This document shows, piece after piece, positions 37,174 through 47,346 of a stretch of 64,000 nt of DNA. Source of the DNA: Capitulum mitella (taxonomy: Eukaryota; Arthropoda; Thecostraca; Pollicipedomorpha; Pollicipedidae). The DNA lies in contig CP099846.1 in assembly GCA_030062745.1 (NCBI GenBank), forward strand, positions 5,704,001 to 5,768,000. The letters are read 5' to 3'. The position numbers and the translations under genes are program-made. The first letter of the stretch is position 1. Each line of letters begins with the position of its first letter. Below the pieces are notes generated by a model that saw only the letters and a program-made list of their open reading frames with translations, was not told the origin of the DNA and did no database searches.

Positions 37174-37763
37174 GGGTCATTCCACGCCAACTCAACCAAT
37201 AAAAGTGCGATTTTACACGGCACCCCCTCAGATTTTTACGGCATTAAGTCCTATGGGGTTCTTCATAGCCCGGATCCCGAATATCGGGTCGAAATCGCCC
37301 TCAAGCAAATAGTTTGGTTGCTACAGTGACGTCAGTTTATGACGTCACACAGTGTTTAGCAATCTTTGAAGCGTTGTATCTCCGAAAGTTGATGAGATAT
37401 CTCAAATCGGTGTTCAGTATTTCAGAGACAATTGTTTGACATTTTATTTGTGCACCAGTTTTGTATTTTCGACTTCTTAAAAATATATTATGTTATCGAT
37501 TAAAAAATATAAAGTTAAATTTCAACACTTATGTGGTCTTCGATTTTCTTGAAAATGAGATATATGAAATCTGCACGTTTTTTTACCCTGGAACCGTCGA
37601 GAAAATAATGGGTATCGCATAACAACATATCCTAACGTCCCGCGTTCTCCTGTGGCTTCTCGCCAGACACTCGCCGGAGCGCCGCGCCGATCACCGCGTC
37701 ACTAAGGTGGCGCTCGGCGCGGCCGCGGCGGCCGAATGGGAGTGGAGCCTGGGGGGAGGGGAG
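37174..37763 (+). repeat. Left terminal inverted repeat of the long-TIR element
   Basis: It matches the right repeat in order. Shared blocks include TCAGATTTT, GACCCGATATTCGGGAT, TGACGTCA-type sites, CTCCGAAAGTTGATGAGATA, ATATATGAAATCTGCA and GGGTATCGCATAACA, then the GC-rich GGAGCGCCGCGCCGAT and GGTGGCGCTCGGCGCGGCCG. Base composition switches sharply from AT-rich outer to GC-rich inner sequence. Confidence 0.92.
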
Positions 37764-38074
37764 TTGTCGCCGTCTTGTTTATGATCACCCCTTTGACCAT
37801 GATTGCTTTGGAATGTAAGGAGTTGACAAATTGTGTGAATATTGGATGTAGACCAACGTGGACCGTTTTACCACTAGACATCGCTCCGCCTGCCCTAAAA
37901 TGAATTACTAAGCGATGTTTGACAAAGTTCACTGTGTGTTGATCACTGTATTCTGACAAGCATGCGCACGTCGACTGAAAAAATTATCATGACATGGGTA
38001 CCGCACAGACACGATCTTCCTGTCGCATTACCTCACTGTTACGAACAGAGAACTGACGTATCCACATCATTCCA

Positions 38075-41000
38075 TCACACGGTCTGAAACCTTCGGCTCG
38101 AGATGCTTGCCGATGTTTTGTATGCGTCCACCGTTGTTGAATTGACAGGCCTAAAGCAGCGAAATCCCCTGGTGCCTTTGATTTGTCTGGCTTCATCAAA
38201 TCTACTCTTCAGCTTGGAGTCCTTTTTGGCTATGTCGGGCTCCGAGACGAAGAAGTAGAAGAAGTGAATGCCTAGAACAAATATTATTCACAGCTCTTAG
38301 TAGCCTATTAATATTTCCAAATCCAACAATGCACGAACTTAGTCAGCAGCTATTATCGGTTACGCAGTACAGTATCGGAGAATACAGCTGTCCAAAAAAT
38401 GTTAAAAATTTCTGCTGAATCGCAAAGTTATCTGACTATAGGTCAATTGATTTACTGAGATTACACCTTTTGTAGCTTAATGTTTTTGCAAGTTTTTCCT
38501 ATAAGACATTATCACTAAAATATCGATGAAATCAATGTGAGATTGTTCAGGCTTAAAGAAAACAACATTTGCAGTATAGAATGTTATTCATTGTGTCTTA
38601 CCATGCACTGAGGTTTTGCAGAAGAGGAACATGGCCTCCGGCGTGCAGATCTGGTCTGCCTCTGGTCTTTGCAGGCCGGCACGAGCTGTGAGTCTTTTTG
38701 TGGTGCCACCGATGCCGTCACATGGCCCTTTGCCGTGACAGATGGCAAAGAAATGCCACTCACACTCTATCCCGAAGTCTTCTTTGTGCATGGTCATGTT
38801 CCTGATATTAAATTTGTTCTTGTACTGTGAGACGGCACCGTCGGTAAAGTAGTGAACTTTGCGTACGACTGGGTGTCGAGATTTGACGCTCTCCAACACT
38901 TCACATTGGAACGCAAAAACAGCTTGTGTACTGTGTTTCAGGCTGTCACTTATTATACAGTAACTATCACGATGCACTTCGTCGCCAGATTTCGTATACA
39001 CTACGAAAGGGTGTACGGTCGCTTGGGCATTTTGCCAATAAAATCCCTGAATTGCGTCTTGTACGACGAAAGAGTAATTTTCAGCAAAATCACCCATAAC
39101 TATCGCCTCTTGGGCGGTTAGCCTGCCTTTCAGCTCCTTTAGATGAGTGTTTTGTGCTTGTGCAATGTAGTGATGGGGCCGAAGTCGTGCGATAGAGCTT
39201 ACTAAGGTGTCTATAAACTCGTCCCTGGTTTGTCGTACAGAGGCAAGAGTTGTTCGATCTGTGCTCAACCACTGCTTGTATTCTACTTCCTCTACGCCCA
39301 AGGCCTCTTCCTCGTCTAAGAATGTTCGAAGTTTCCCGTCCCCGGGACATTCCTTACATTTGCCAAGCATGCACGTTTCTCTCTGAAGACCGCAAACTGT
39401 CATTTTCATGAGGTCGTCAGCGCTAAGATCTGGGCGTACTGACTTTAGCATGAGTTTTGGATTTTGATGGTGGACGCAAATGCATACAGAATGCGTGCCA
39501 CTTGCTCCTGCCAAAACGCAACATGGCGGCCTGAGGCTGGCAAATACTGAAAATCCTACGGGCTCTGCAGTTTCAGATTTATACTGTTGGTAAATTTCTC
39601 GTATATTTGAAAGCACCAGACGTTTCTGGTGGTGACGTTTTTCCCCATCAGGATCACGTACGCTGACCGTGTCTTTTTGGCCAGGACACAACCTGCTAAT
39701 ATCGTCCCGTTCATAAAACTGTTGGACTTTTTTCTTTTTCTCGTCTGAAACGGTAAACGACGGCTTCTTTGGACCTGGCTTGGCCATTACACCTTTCGCT
39801 GCCTTTAGCGCTCGACTTCGTTTCACCATATGAATGGTGGCGCCAAACCTCTCGGCTGTTTTTTCGATCGTGAACGGTGATAATGTCAGAATTTGGAGCT
39901 TGGTTGCTATGAAGATGTAGGATGATTGAATTTATCAACCAGCTCAGTCATCATTTTTTCGTACAACTCTATGTTTGGAACCGCCTCGTCGCCTCTGGAC
40001 TTTTCTTGGTCAGAATCGACTTCAGTACCATATGAAGCTGATAGACGTTTTGCCACCGCAGTTTTCACAGATGCTAGTTTGCTTCAGCCTTTCTGTTTCC
40101 TTTGGTGCGCTTTCAGCCCGCCTGAAACAAAAGAGAGAAGGGTTCTTTTCTAAACACTTCTAAACCGACTGTACATGTTTTGAGACTCCTTTCAAAAGAT
40201 TCGATTTTCTACATGTCCATTATCAAATAACACCTGATGCGGAACCTATATAACGTACAGAATGCTAAAGATGTTCTAGCATTCGAGTGGTTTTAAGTCA
40301 AAAACCCCACGGAAAGCGTTAGGAGAAGTGAACTAGTACATCCGCATATTGAGCACCCTATGTGAGGACAGCGTATTTATTCGGACTCTGATACTGTCAG
40401 TACAAAAAAAATCATGCCGTGCTTTCGAGAACGCATGCCCATTTGTTATACGAACAGGGTGAAAGTGATGATTGTTGACATAGAATTGATGCAATACGAC
40501 TTTAAATCGTGCAATTTTAATGATCTTGGAAAATATTCATTCAGGCTAACAAGTGGGAAGTGTTGACAACAGCCACCATTTTAGACTTTCCAGTGCTCTT
40601 AGTTAGGTGTCTACCAAAATAAGCAAAAGTCGCCGCTTGCATGAAGTATGGACATGTTGTACACAAAAACAAGACCGGCATTTCAGTGCGACCCACCTGT
40701 TCGAACGGGTGTTTCACCGAACACGTACATGATTGTATCTAGTTCCTCAGTCGCAATATGTTTCATTGGCGTTCCTTCAGTTTCCGAAGACGACGGCACT
40801 GTTGAAGGGGTAGATGATGAAGCTTCTTTGTCTTCCGGATTCACGTCAGGGACCTTGTCTCTTGTTGCTTGCTGGCCAGATGGACCTGGCTGTGGTTCGT
40901 CATGTCCACGGGCGTCAGAGTCTCTTTTAGGAATTAGTTTCCTGTTTAGACACACTTTATCGCCAGGTGATAGAATGTCGTGTAACGACTTGTGAGCTTT

Positions 41001-41246
41001 GATGAATGATGCCGACACCGGTCTAACAGAGCTATAAAACTTTTTACTATGGGGCAAGCCGAAAGGATTTGAGCAGAGTTTTTGCTTTTCTCTGTAACTG
41101 GACTTCATTTCACACCAATGCACTCTCGCGAATGAAACACAAAGGTCCGTCGCCAGAGCCTCACTGCACACGACTGTCGGTGTTCTACAACTGCATGCGT
41201 AATGGGAGACATCGTCGCTTCAGATGGTAGACCGACACTTGAGCAT
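38075..41246 (-). pseudogene. Putative transposase of the long-TIR element, three exons, interrupted
   Basis: Proposed minus-strand model: exon 1 41246-40697 (ATG at 41246; donor CAG|GTGGGT), exon 2 40121-38602 (acceptor TTTGTTTCAG; donor CATG|GTAAGA), exon 3 38271-38075 (acceptor TTGTTCTAG; stop TGA). Junction phases agree, giving about 755 codons. Exon 1 has a cysteine cluster (HYACSCRTPTVVC) and a PEST-like serine-rich tail. Exon 2 has an HTH-like segment (TIEKTAERFGATIHMVKRS) before the catalytic-looking domain. Exon 3 continues IHFFYFFVSEPDIAKK. Lesions: in-frame TGA at codon 9, in-frame TGA early in exon 2 and a frameshift/TAG near 39905, so this copy is probably inactive or contains assembly errors. 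The protein type recalls uncharacterised proteins common in cnidarians and arthropods. Confidence 0.75.
38588..39829 (-). CDS. Intact 413-codon catalytic-domain ORF (exon 2 of the long-TIR transposase)
   Basis: This is the longest uninterrupted frame in the window. Residues 36-75 include YERDDISRLCPGQKDTVSV and QKRLVLSNIREIY, and 100-125 include CCVLAGASGTHSVCICVHHQ. A cysteine group follows at 145-160 (TVCGLQRETCMLGKCKECPG). The RNase-H-like candidate core has VMGDFAENYSF (Asp246), then VHYFTDGAVSQYKN (Asp329), then HFFAICHGKGPCDGIGGTTK (Asp370), a plausible DDD metal triad by pattern only. The last 13 residues (after SVH) read past the GTAAGA donor at 38601 and are probably intronic. The frame is open upstream of the first Met into IEKTAERFGATIH, so the real protein begins earlier. 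Confidence 0.85.
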   Translation of the reverse strand: MVKRSRALKAAKGVMAKPGPKKPSFTVSDEKKKKVQQFYERDDISRLCPGQKDTVSVRDPDGEKRHHQKRLVLSNIREIYQQYKSETAEPVGFSVFASLRPPCCVLAGASGTHSVCICVHHQNPKLMLKSVRPDLSADDLMKMTVCGLQRETCMLGKCKECPGDGKLRTFLDEEEALGVEEVEYKQWLSTDRTTLASVRQTRDEFIDTLVSSIARLRPHHYIAQAQNTHLKELKGRLTAQEAIVMGDFAENYSFVVQDAIQGFYWQNAQATVHPFVVYTKSGDEVHRDSYCIISDSLKHSTQAVFAFQCEVLESVKSRHPVVRKVHYFTDGAVSQYKNKFNIRNMTMHKEDFGIECEWHFFAICHGKGPCDGIGGTTKRLTARAGLQRPEADQICTPEAMFLFCKTSVHGKTQ

Positions 41247-41319
41247 TGTCGCTAACAAGACACCTTTGGTTCGTTGTCAGACGATCACGTAGGTGATCTG
41301 TCGCCTCCTCCTCTTCTCC

Positions 41320-41899
41320 TCCCCTCCCCCCACCAGGCTCCGTTCCGACTCGGCCGCCTCGGCCGCGCCGAGCGCCACCTGGATGCCACTATCGGCGCGG
41401 CGCTCCGGCGCGTGTCTGGCGGGACGCCCAAGGAGAACGCGATACGTTAGGATATGATGTTATGCGATACCCATTGTTTTCTCGGCGGTTCCTGGGTAAG
41501 AAAACATGCAGATTTCATATATCTCACTTTCAAGAAAATCGAAAACCACGTAAGTGCTGGAATTTAACTTTGCGTTTTTTATTTGATAATATAATATATC
41601 TTTAAAAAGTCAAAAATATCAAACAAACACACAAATAAAACGTCAGACATTTGTCTCTGAAATGCCGTTGACCGATTTGAAATATCTCATCAACTTTCGG
41701 AGATACACCGCTTCAAAAATTGCTTAACACTGTGTGACGTCATAAATTGACGTCACCGTAGCAGCCAAACTATTTGCTAGAGGGCGATTTCGACCCGATA
41801 TTCGGGATCTGGGCTATGAAGAACCCCTCAGGACTTAATTTCCTAAAAATCTGAGGGGGTGCCGTGTACATCATTGGTTGAGTTGGCATGGAATGATCC
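41320..41899 (-). repeat. Right terminal inverted repeat of the long-TIR element
   Basis: Reverse-complement partner of 37174-37763, with scattered substitutions and small indels throughout. The GC-rich inner part lies about 75 bp upstream of the proposed start codon of the minus-strand gene and may act as its promoter. Confidence 0.92.
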
Positions 41900-41903
41900 A
41901 TAT

Positions 41904-42790
41904 GGATCACGTCAGATCGCTTAAGAGCTGACTGATACCTTCCGATTTCGATGAAATTTGGTGGGCTCATAGTATCTGTAGAGAGGTCGGCAACTACCAT
42001 TTCTTAGCCCTGGGAGACCTATCAGGTCGAAGTTACAGGTCATGAAAGGTCACCGATTTTCCGGATATTGCATGAATCGAATGCCCACGACTCAGTGATA
42101 CCTCGTCAGAGAAAGGAACGACTGGCGAGCCTGGATGCAGAAATATTCCAGTTTTCATAAAAAGGTCATTGTTTATTGACAAAGCGATGACCTTTGGCCC
42201 TACTGGGTCAAATTAAGCATTTTCGGTTTTGACCATATTTTGCCCCTTGATCTTCGCAAAAATGTAGCACAGTAGGTGCCCTAGTATCAACAATAACCGT
42301 GGCAAAAAAATAGTTCTGGCCAAAGTCCAACTATGTCTGGACGTCTCAACTTATGTAATGCAAAGCCGCGATTGAGAAATGTCCTCTAAGACTATTTAAT
42401 GAATGCTGTTTCACTTCGAACCTATCGTTTGTCCGATCATGCTACAATCTGGTGTGCACAATGCCTTGCCTCTGTGCTACACATCAGCGTGGCCTTAAAT
42501 TGTTTGACCTAAAAGGTCAAAGTTCAAAGATCCTGACATCTCATCATCACCTGTCATCCAGACTTTACTCCTATCTTTTCTCTATTTTTTAACGAAAGTA
42601 AATCTACTCGATGTTCTTGGACCCCAAATCCAACTTAGAAAATCTTAGCCGTGTATCGGAACCATTTGAAAGTCAGCCGAGGTCACCGACATTGTTTAAC
42701 CTTGGAAGGGCTATGATGGGCTTGGATTTAGTTTTTCTGGGTCAATGATTCCGAATTTCACAAATATTTCTCAGTCATCAGATTGTCCAC
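41904..42790 (+). repeat. Dispersed repeat R1, copy 2
   Basis: Reverse-orientation counterpart of 12000-12837. GATTTCGATGAAATTTG, CACCGATTTT, GCATTTTCGGTTTTGACC and TTGATCTTCGCAAAAATGTAGCAC align, as do the closing CAGCCGAGGTCACCGACAT blocks. It abuts the right end of the long-TIR element, which appears to have inserted at or near R1's own terminal motif. Confidence 0.65.
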
Positions 42791-45439
42791 ATATCCGAAA
42801 TTCCTTCACTATTCCTAGAGAGCGTTGACGTTTTAGCAATGACGTCATACATTGAATCTGCCTTCCAATAGACACCAGTTACAACAACACCATGTTTTCA
42901 GGAAAGAGGGTCACAGTATTCACTAGTCAGCACAATCAACACAGTGACATTACGGAAGATCATTTGTTCTGTCGCCCTTCCAATTAACCTCACCTCTCTG
43001 TTGTCGCCTGCCAGAGAACCGCGAAGCATGCATCATCCCTGGGCGTGAAGGATACACGTTACGTATGTTCGTCATCCTTAGCACCGTGCGTACATCTGAG
43101 AGCCTTTCAGGGACTCTTTGTCTTTCGAATAATTGACCTGGTCGAAATATTCCACGCACTTTGAAACATCAATGTCTTTCAAAAAGATATATGTTTTTGA
43201 GACTGTGAGACTTTATATATGTTGAGGTAGATCTCTCGCACGCTGAAACAGCAATGTTTCTAAAAAAAACTATACCTTTTTAAGAACTTTTAAAAAACTA
43301 AACTTTTTAAGATACATTTGAGACTTTTAGAACTTACATAACTTATTATCGTACAAACTCCGTTGCAACTGCATATATGCAGTTGCAACGGGGTTTTTAT
43401 GACAGTCTTTTGGACTAGCTCTCGCCGTTAGTCTAAGTCTACATTCTATTCCGTCACAATTGCCCTTAGCATGTGAGGTTGCGAAAAAAAGTCTTTCAGC
43501 ACCCACACCGAGTCTACCTTGTGAAACGATATGTTCTCGAAGCTATTTCATTTTTAGTATCGGGCGGTACTACCATCTGGAAACTAGTAAATCTTTCTCG
43601 GACGTGTACCGATCTTGCCCTCTATGCAGTCAATCGGTTTCCTCCGAAACAAATGTACAGCTACAGTGTCGTCCATCGAAGAGCCTGATATGGCTGCGTA
43701 TGACAAATGGTGGACATCGCTGCCCGGAGACCAGCACCCTTCACATTTGTTTTTTTACACGCAATACGCCCTTTTATTGTTAATATTCAGATATGAGTCT
43801 GTTTTCGGGTATAGCTGCCCCTCTGTCACCTCCTCCCACAAAACTAAAAAAATCATTTGATTAATGGTCGTCCATATAGGGCGGAGTGACCCACCCGCAC
43901 AGGGGCACGGGCACTACTCTTCACTTGGGATGACCGAGAAACATTTTGGGGCAATCTTTCCAGTCAACGCCCATAGGGTCAAGGCTAAATTTCCAGTGTT
44001 GAGGGGGGCTGCGCCCCCTGTCCCCATGGTTCCCGCGCCTATGCGCCCGCAAAATGCCGTAGCGCACATTGAAACGACAGGTCAGCTAGCCAGGGAGCTC
44101 CAGTGCCCAAGCCCTTAACTACTTAAAACTGCTTATTTTATGTCGCCATTGCATGGCATACAATACACGCGCAAGTAACTTCACAGCGCAATGAATTTTC
44201 ATAAGCTGCCCTGACGGGATGCCAAAGTTTTTTTTGCACTCTTAACATTGCTATAAAATATCTGAAACAAAGTTTACTATTATTTCAGCAATAAACGTCA
44301 CAACTTTCACAGCGTCGGATGTGATAACTACCAACACTCATGTGAAACTCACTACTCCTGTTCCATTCGGACTGTTCGCCGTTGAACAGCTTCACCATTC
44401 GCCAGGCTGTTGAACTAAGCTTGATCACCGACGTCGGTGGCGTAAATAGCCAGAGTCCTGCAAACGGTGATCCTGAGTACTAAGTATCACCCAGAGTCCA
44501 CGCTCCCCCGAACATGCACAGCTTTACTATTCGCAGCATAACACTGACGTTATCGGCGTAAATAGTTAAGTCTGTAAATGGAGAGCCTGGATTTGTCACT
44601 GATCCAGCCGTTGCGATTGTTTTCAATTGCTTTGCTGAAGCGCAGCATTTGTGTCTGTTCTCTTGGCTGTTTCTCTCAAAACACGTTTCCACTCCGTCAC
44701 ACATTACCTCCAACACCTGTCTCGGATGGGCGTGAAGTTATGTCGTGGAAGGTCACAAAAGTTGAAACCTCATGGTGTCTCAATTTACTCGTCATCCGCA
44801 CGGCTGTCGGATGACGTCTCGACAAATCTCCAAGCCCCCGTTTGGTGTTTTTCATCTCAAATCAATGGGTCTCAGATCGGTCCCGTATTCCGCGCAAAGA
44901 GCTAGTGGGCGGCGCACGGGGTCATCCGATCGCATTACTGGACACCCCGTCGTGGGGACAAGTGAGCTGTGTGAATTTTGTCAGCTCACTGTTATGCCCC
45001 GTTCGACCTGGCATTGAGTTAAAGGCCGAATACACTGACGACGGACACATTCGCCCCAATCAGTACACTGGATGTACATCAACACACACACGAATATCAG
45101 TAGCGGAGAGAGCTCTGTAGAGATGGGGAGGAGGAAACGTGGTTTTTATCTCGTTTCTCTGCATGCACCACCATCGGGCTAATGTTAAATGTTGCCCAAA
45201 GTTGGAGGCAGATGCCCCTCCCCGCCCCAACGGTTCTTACGCCCCTAACAAATATGCTTGGAATCCATATGTTAACGCCAATCTGCGTTCGACGTGCAAC
45301 ACGGCGCTGAATACCAGTTCGCAGTTAGGACTTCCTTGTAACAATGCACTAGTCTAATGTGGGCAGGCCTGGGGCCAAGTGTCCACATTTCCACTGTCGG
45401 TGAAAGTGAAAGTGTGAAATACCCTCTATAAGTCTATCT
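42791..45439. other. Non-coding stretch with a perfect palindrome
   Basis: No gene recognised. 43361-43392 is a spacer-free perfect palindrome with 16-bp arms (CCGTTGCAACTGCATA and its reverse complement). GGCGTAAATAG with flanking similarity recurs at about 44439 and 44550. Frames at 43460-43860 and 44578-45120 overlap one another and show no domain. Confidence 0.45.
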
Positions 45440-45890
45440 CCACCGTGACAGAGGCCCCTCTGGCAGTCTCCTAGACCCTTTGGCCTTTCTGGGGCTGTCT
45501 GGATGATTCAAGATTCAGTAGTTTCAGGGGCCCCTTTGGTCGTCTCAGGGACCCCTATTGCTGGAAAACGCTAGTTAGCAATCTCAAAGATCCCTCACCA
45601 GCAATCTCAGTGGACCCCTTCTTTTTCTAGGTGTCTCTCTTATCGCATCTGGGAAACATTTCTGCCGTCTCAGCGGCCCTCTGGCAATAAAGAAGACCTT
45701 TCGGCAATTTCAGGGTGCCTATGCAGTGTCATGGATCCTCTGAACGTCTCCGGTGGTCCTTCTGGCTGTGTTATGGGTCTGTCTCTGTTACATGAGGTTT
45801 GTCTGGTAGTCTTAGGGCCCCTCTAGCCGTCACAAGGGACCTTTCCTGGCGCTTCAGGAGTCTCACTGGCAGTCTATGGGGACTTTTCCC
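45440..45890. repeat. Degenerate ~30-bp minisatellite
   Basis: Repeated phrases of the type GTCTCAGGGGCCCCTCTGGCA recur, heavily diverged, roughly every 25-40 bp. This is an old tandem array and is not coding. Confidence 0.6.
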
Positions 45891-46459
45891 GTGCCAGGAG
45901 CCCGCCTGACACTCTCAGAGGCCGGCATCACGCCCGAAATTTTCCCCTCGACCGGCGCATTTCCCTCCCTCGACTGGGCGTCACACCCAGAGCGCGAGCT
46001 GCTTCACTCAGCATTAAGGTTGTGCTCCCGATGGTGGGTCACGTCGTCGTCGGAGCTTTCGGGAGCCTTGTCCGAAGACGGTGACCCTGACGAACTAGGC
46101 TGAAAAGGGAGCTGCGGCTGTAGCAGCCCCAGCTGGCTGGGCCGCGTGGGAGGCCTTTTACAGACTGTCTTGCGGCATTGCGTGCAGAACTATTTTGTGC
46201 AGTCCAGTCCAAGGTCCGGATGCCAGCCTGTCTCTTACAAATCGCGCAGCAGCCCTTTTCACAGTTCTGCGCGGATGTACCCGCAGTGCCGTGAATAACT
46301 GAATTCTGCAGAGGTCCGGCCCGTGCTACGTGGCACGAGTCACACGTTACGAATCATTTTGTAAGTTGCATCACAATCTGTCCGCCGAGTCGCGCACCCA
46401 GTGATGCCACTTAAGTCGCGGTCGGTCGGTGCGTTCGGGCGCTAGAGGCTACGAAGCTT

Positions 46460-46461
<2 letters not shown>

Positions 46462-46495
<34 letters not shown>

Positions 46496-46503
46496 GCACG
46501 CAG
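46462..46503. repeat. (CA)n microsatellite
   Basis: A pure CA run of about 30 bp grades into CGCA units. A short direct duplication of GTGAATGAAATAAAGGTC follows at 46605-46655, with AATAAA in each copy. Confidence 0.9.
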
Positions 46504-47000
46504 ACCTCGATCTGGACTTGTTTTCGAACGACTGCCATGTACGCAATTACATCTGCTAGCATACTTCGCACTCTATCAGCTCCTTCGATTCTGAGCAGCT
46601 TTCCAGTGAATGAAATAAAGGTCCAAATCCAAATCCAGTGAATGAAATAAAGGTCTCTGTGACACATTCAAAACCCACGCATAAGCAGCCCACGTTGCCG
46701 TCGATATGAGACGGCCATCATTTCAGGCCTACGGGCATCACGATACCCGTAGACCAGTTTCCCCACACGGGTCCGCCAGCGGAAGCCAAAATGGCGGAGC
46801 ATCTCTCCACAAAGGCTGGCAACTGTCCAAGATGTTATCCCTTCACACCATCTTAGATGATTAAAATTCAAGGTCTGTCTTCAAACCGGTTCCAGTGACG
46901 TCTCCTTGATGACAAAGCAATGTCGCGCCGACGAAAGTGAAACAGAGATCACCAATGGCCAGGGGACACAGTGGCAAGTCCAGCCAAGCCATCTCTTCAC

Positions 47001-47346
47001 ATCACCGGTGATCGTTCCTCATGCCACATGTGACGGTCCAGCTCCACAGACCACCGGTGACGGTTCCGCTCCTCAGACCACAGGTGACGGTCCAGCTCCT
47101 GAGACCACCGGTGACGGTCCAGCTCCTCAGGCGGCCACCGGTGACGGTCCAGCTCCTCAGGCCACCGGTGACGGTCCAAGTCCTCAGGCCACCGGTGAAG
47201 GTCCAGCTCCTCAGGCGGCCACCAGTGACGGTCCAGCTCCTCAGGCGGCCACCAGTGACGGTCCAGTCCCTCAGACCACCGGTGGCGGTTTAGCTCCTCA
47301 GGCGGCCACCGGTGACGGTTCCGCTCCTCAGACCGCCGGTGACGAT
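47001..47346. repeat. 24/27-bp minisatellite overlapping the MCMBP stop codon
   Basis: About thirteen units of GGTGACGGTCCAGCTCCTCA plus GRCCACC or GGCGGCCACC; unit length alternates between 24 and 27 bp by a GGC insertion. Because both lengths are multiples of three, the array is open in translated frames on both strands (for example 46906-47397), but that is a consequence of the repeat. The proximal units include the MCMBP stop codon (47328-47330) and so form the beginning of its 3' untranslated region. Confidence 0.9.

Larger units (their letters stand above)
37174..41899 (-). mobile_element. Long-TIR DNA transposon encoding a DFAENY-type putative transposase
   Basis: About 590-bp inverted repeats (37174-37763 and 41320-41899) bound a 4.7-kb unit. 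The outer ends are GGGTCATTCCACGCC and, inverted, GGATCATTCCATGCC. ATAT lies outside each end (37170-37173, 41900-41903) and could be a 4-bp target duplication, though ATAT is palindromic and could be part of the repeat. The only genes inside are exons of a single minus-strand gene. The right end lands in an older dispersed repeat (R1), whose own terminus resembles this element's. I cannot place it in a named transposon superfamily. Confidence 0.85.
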
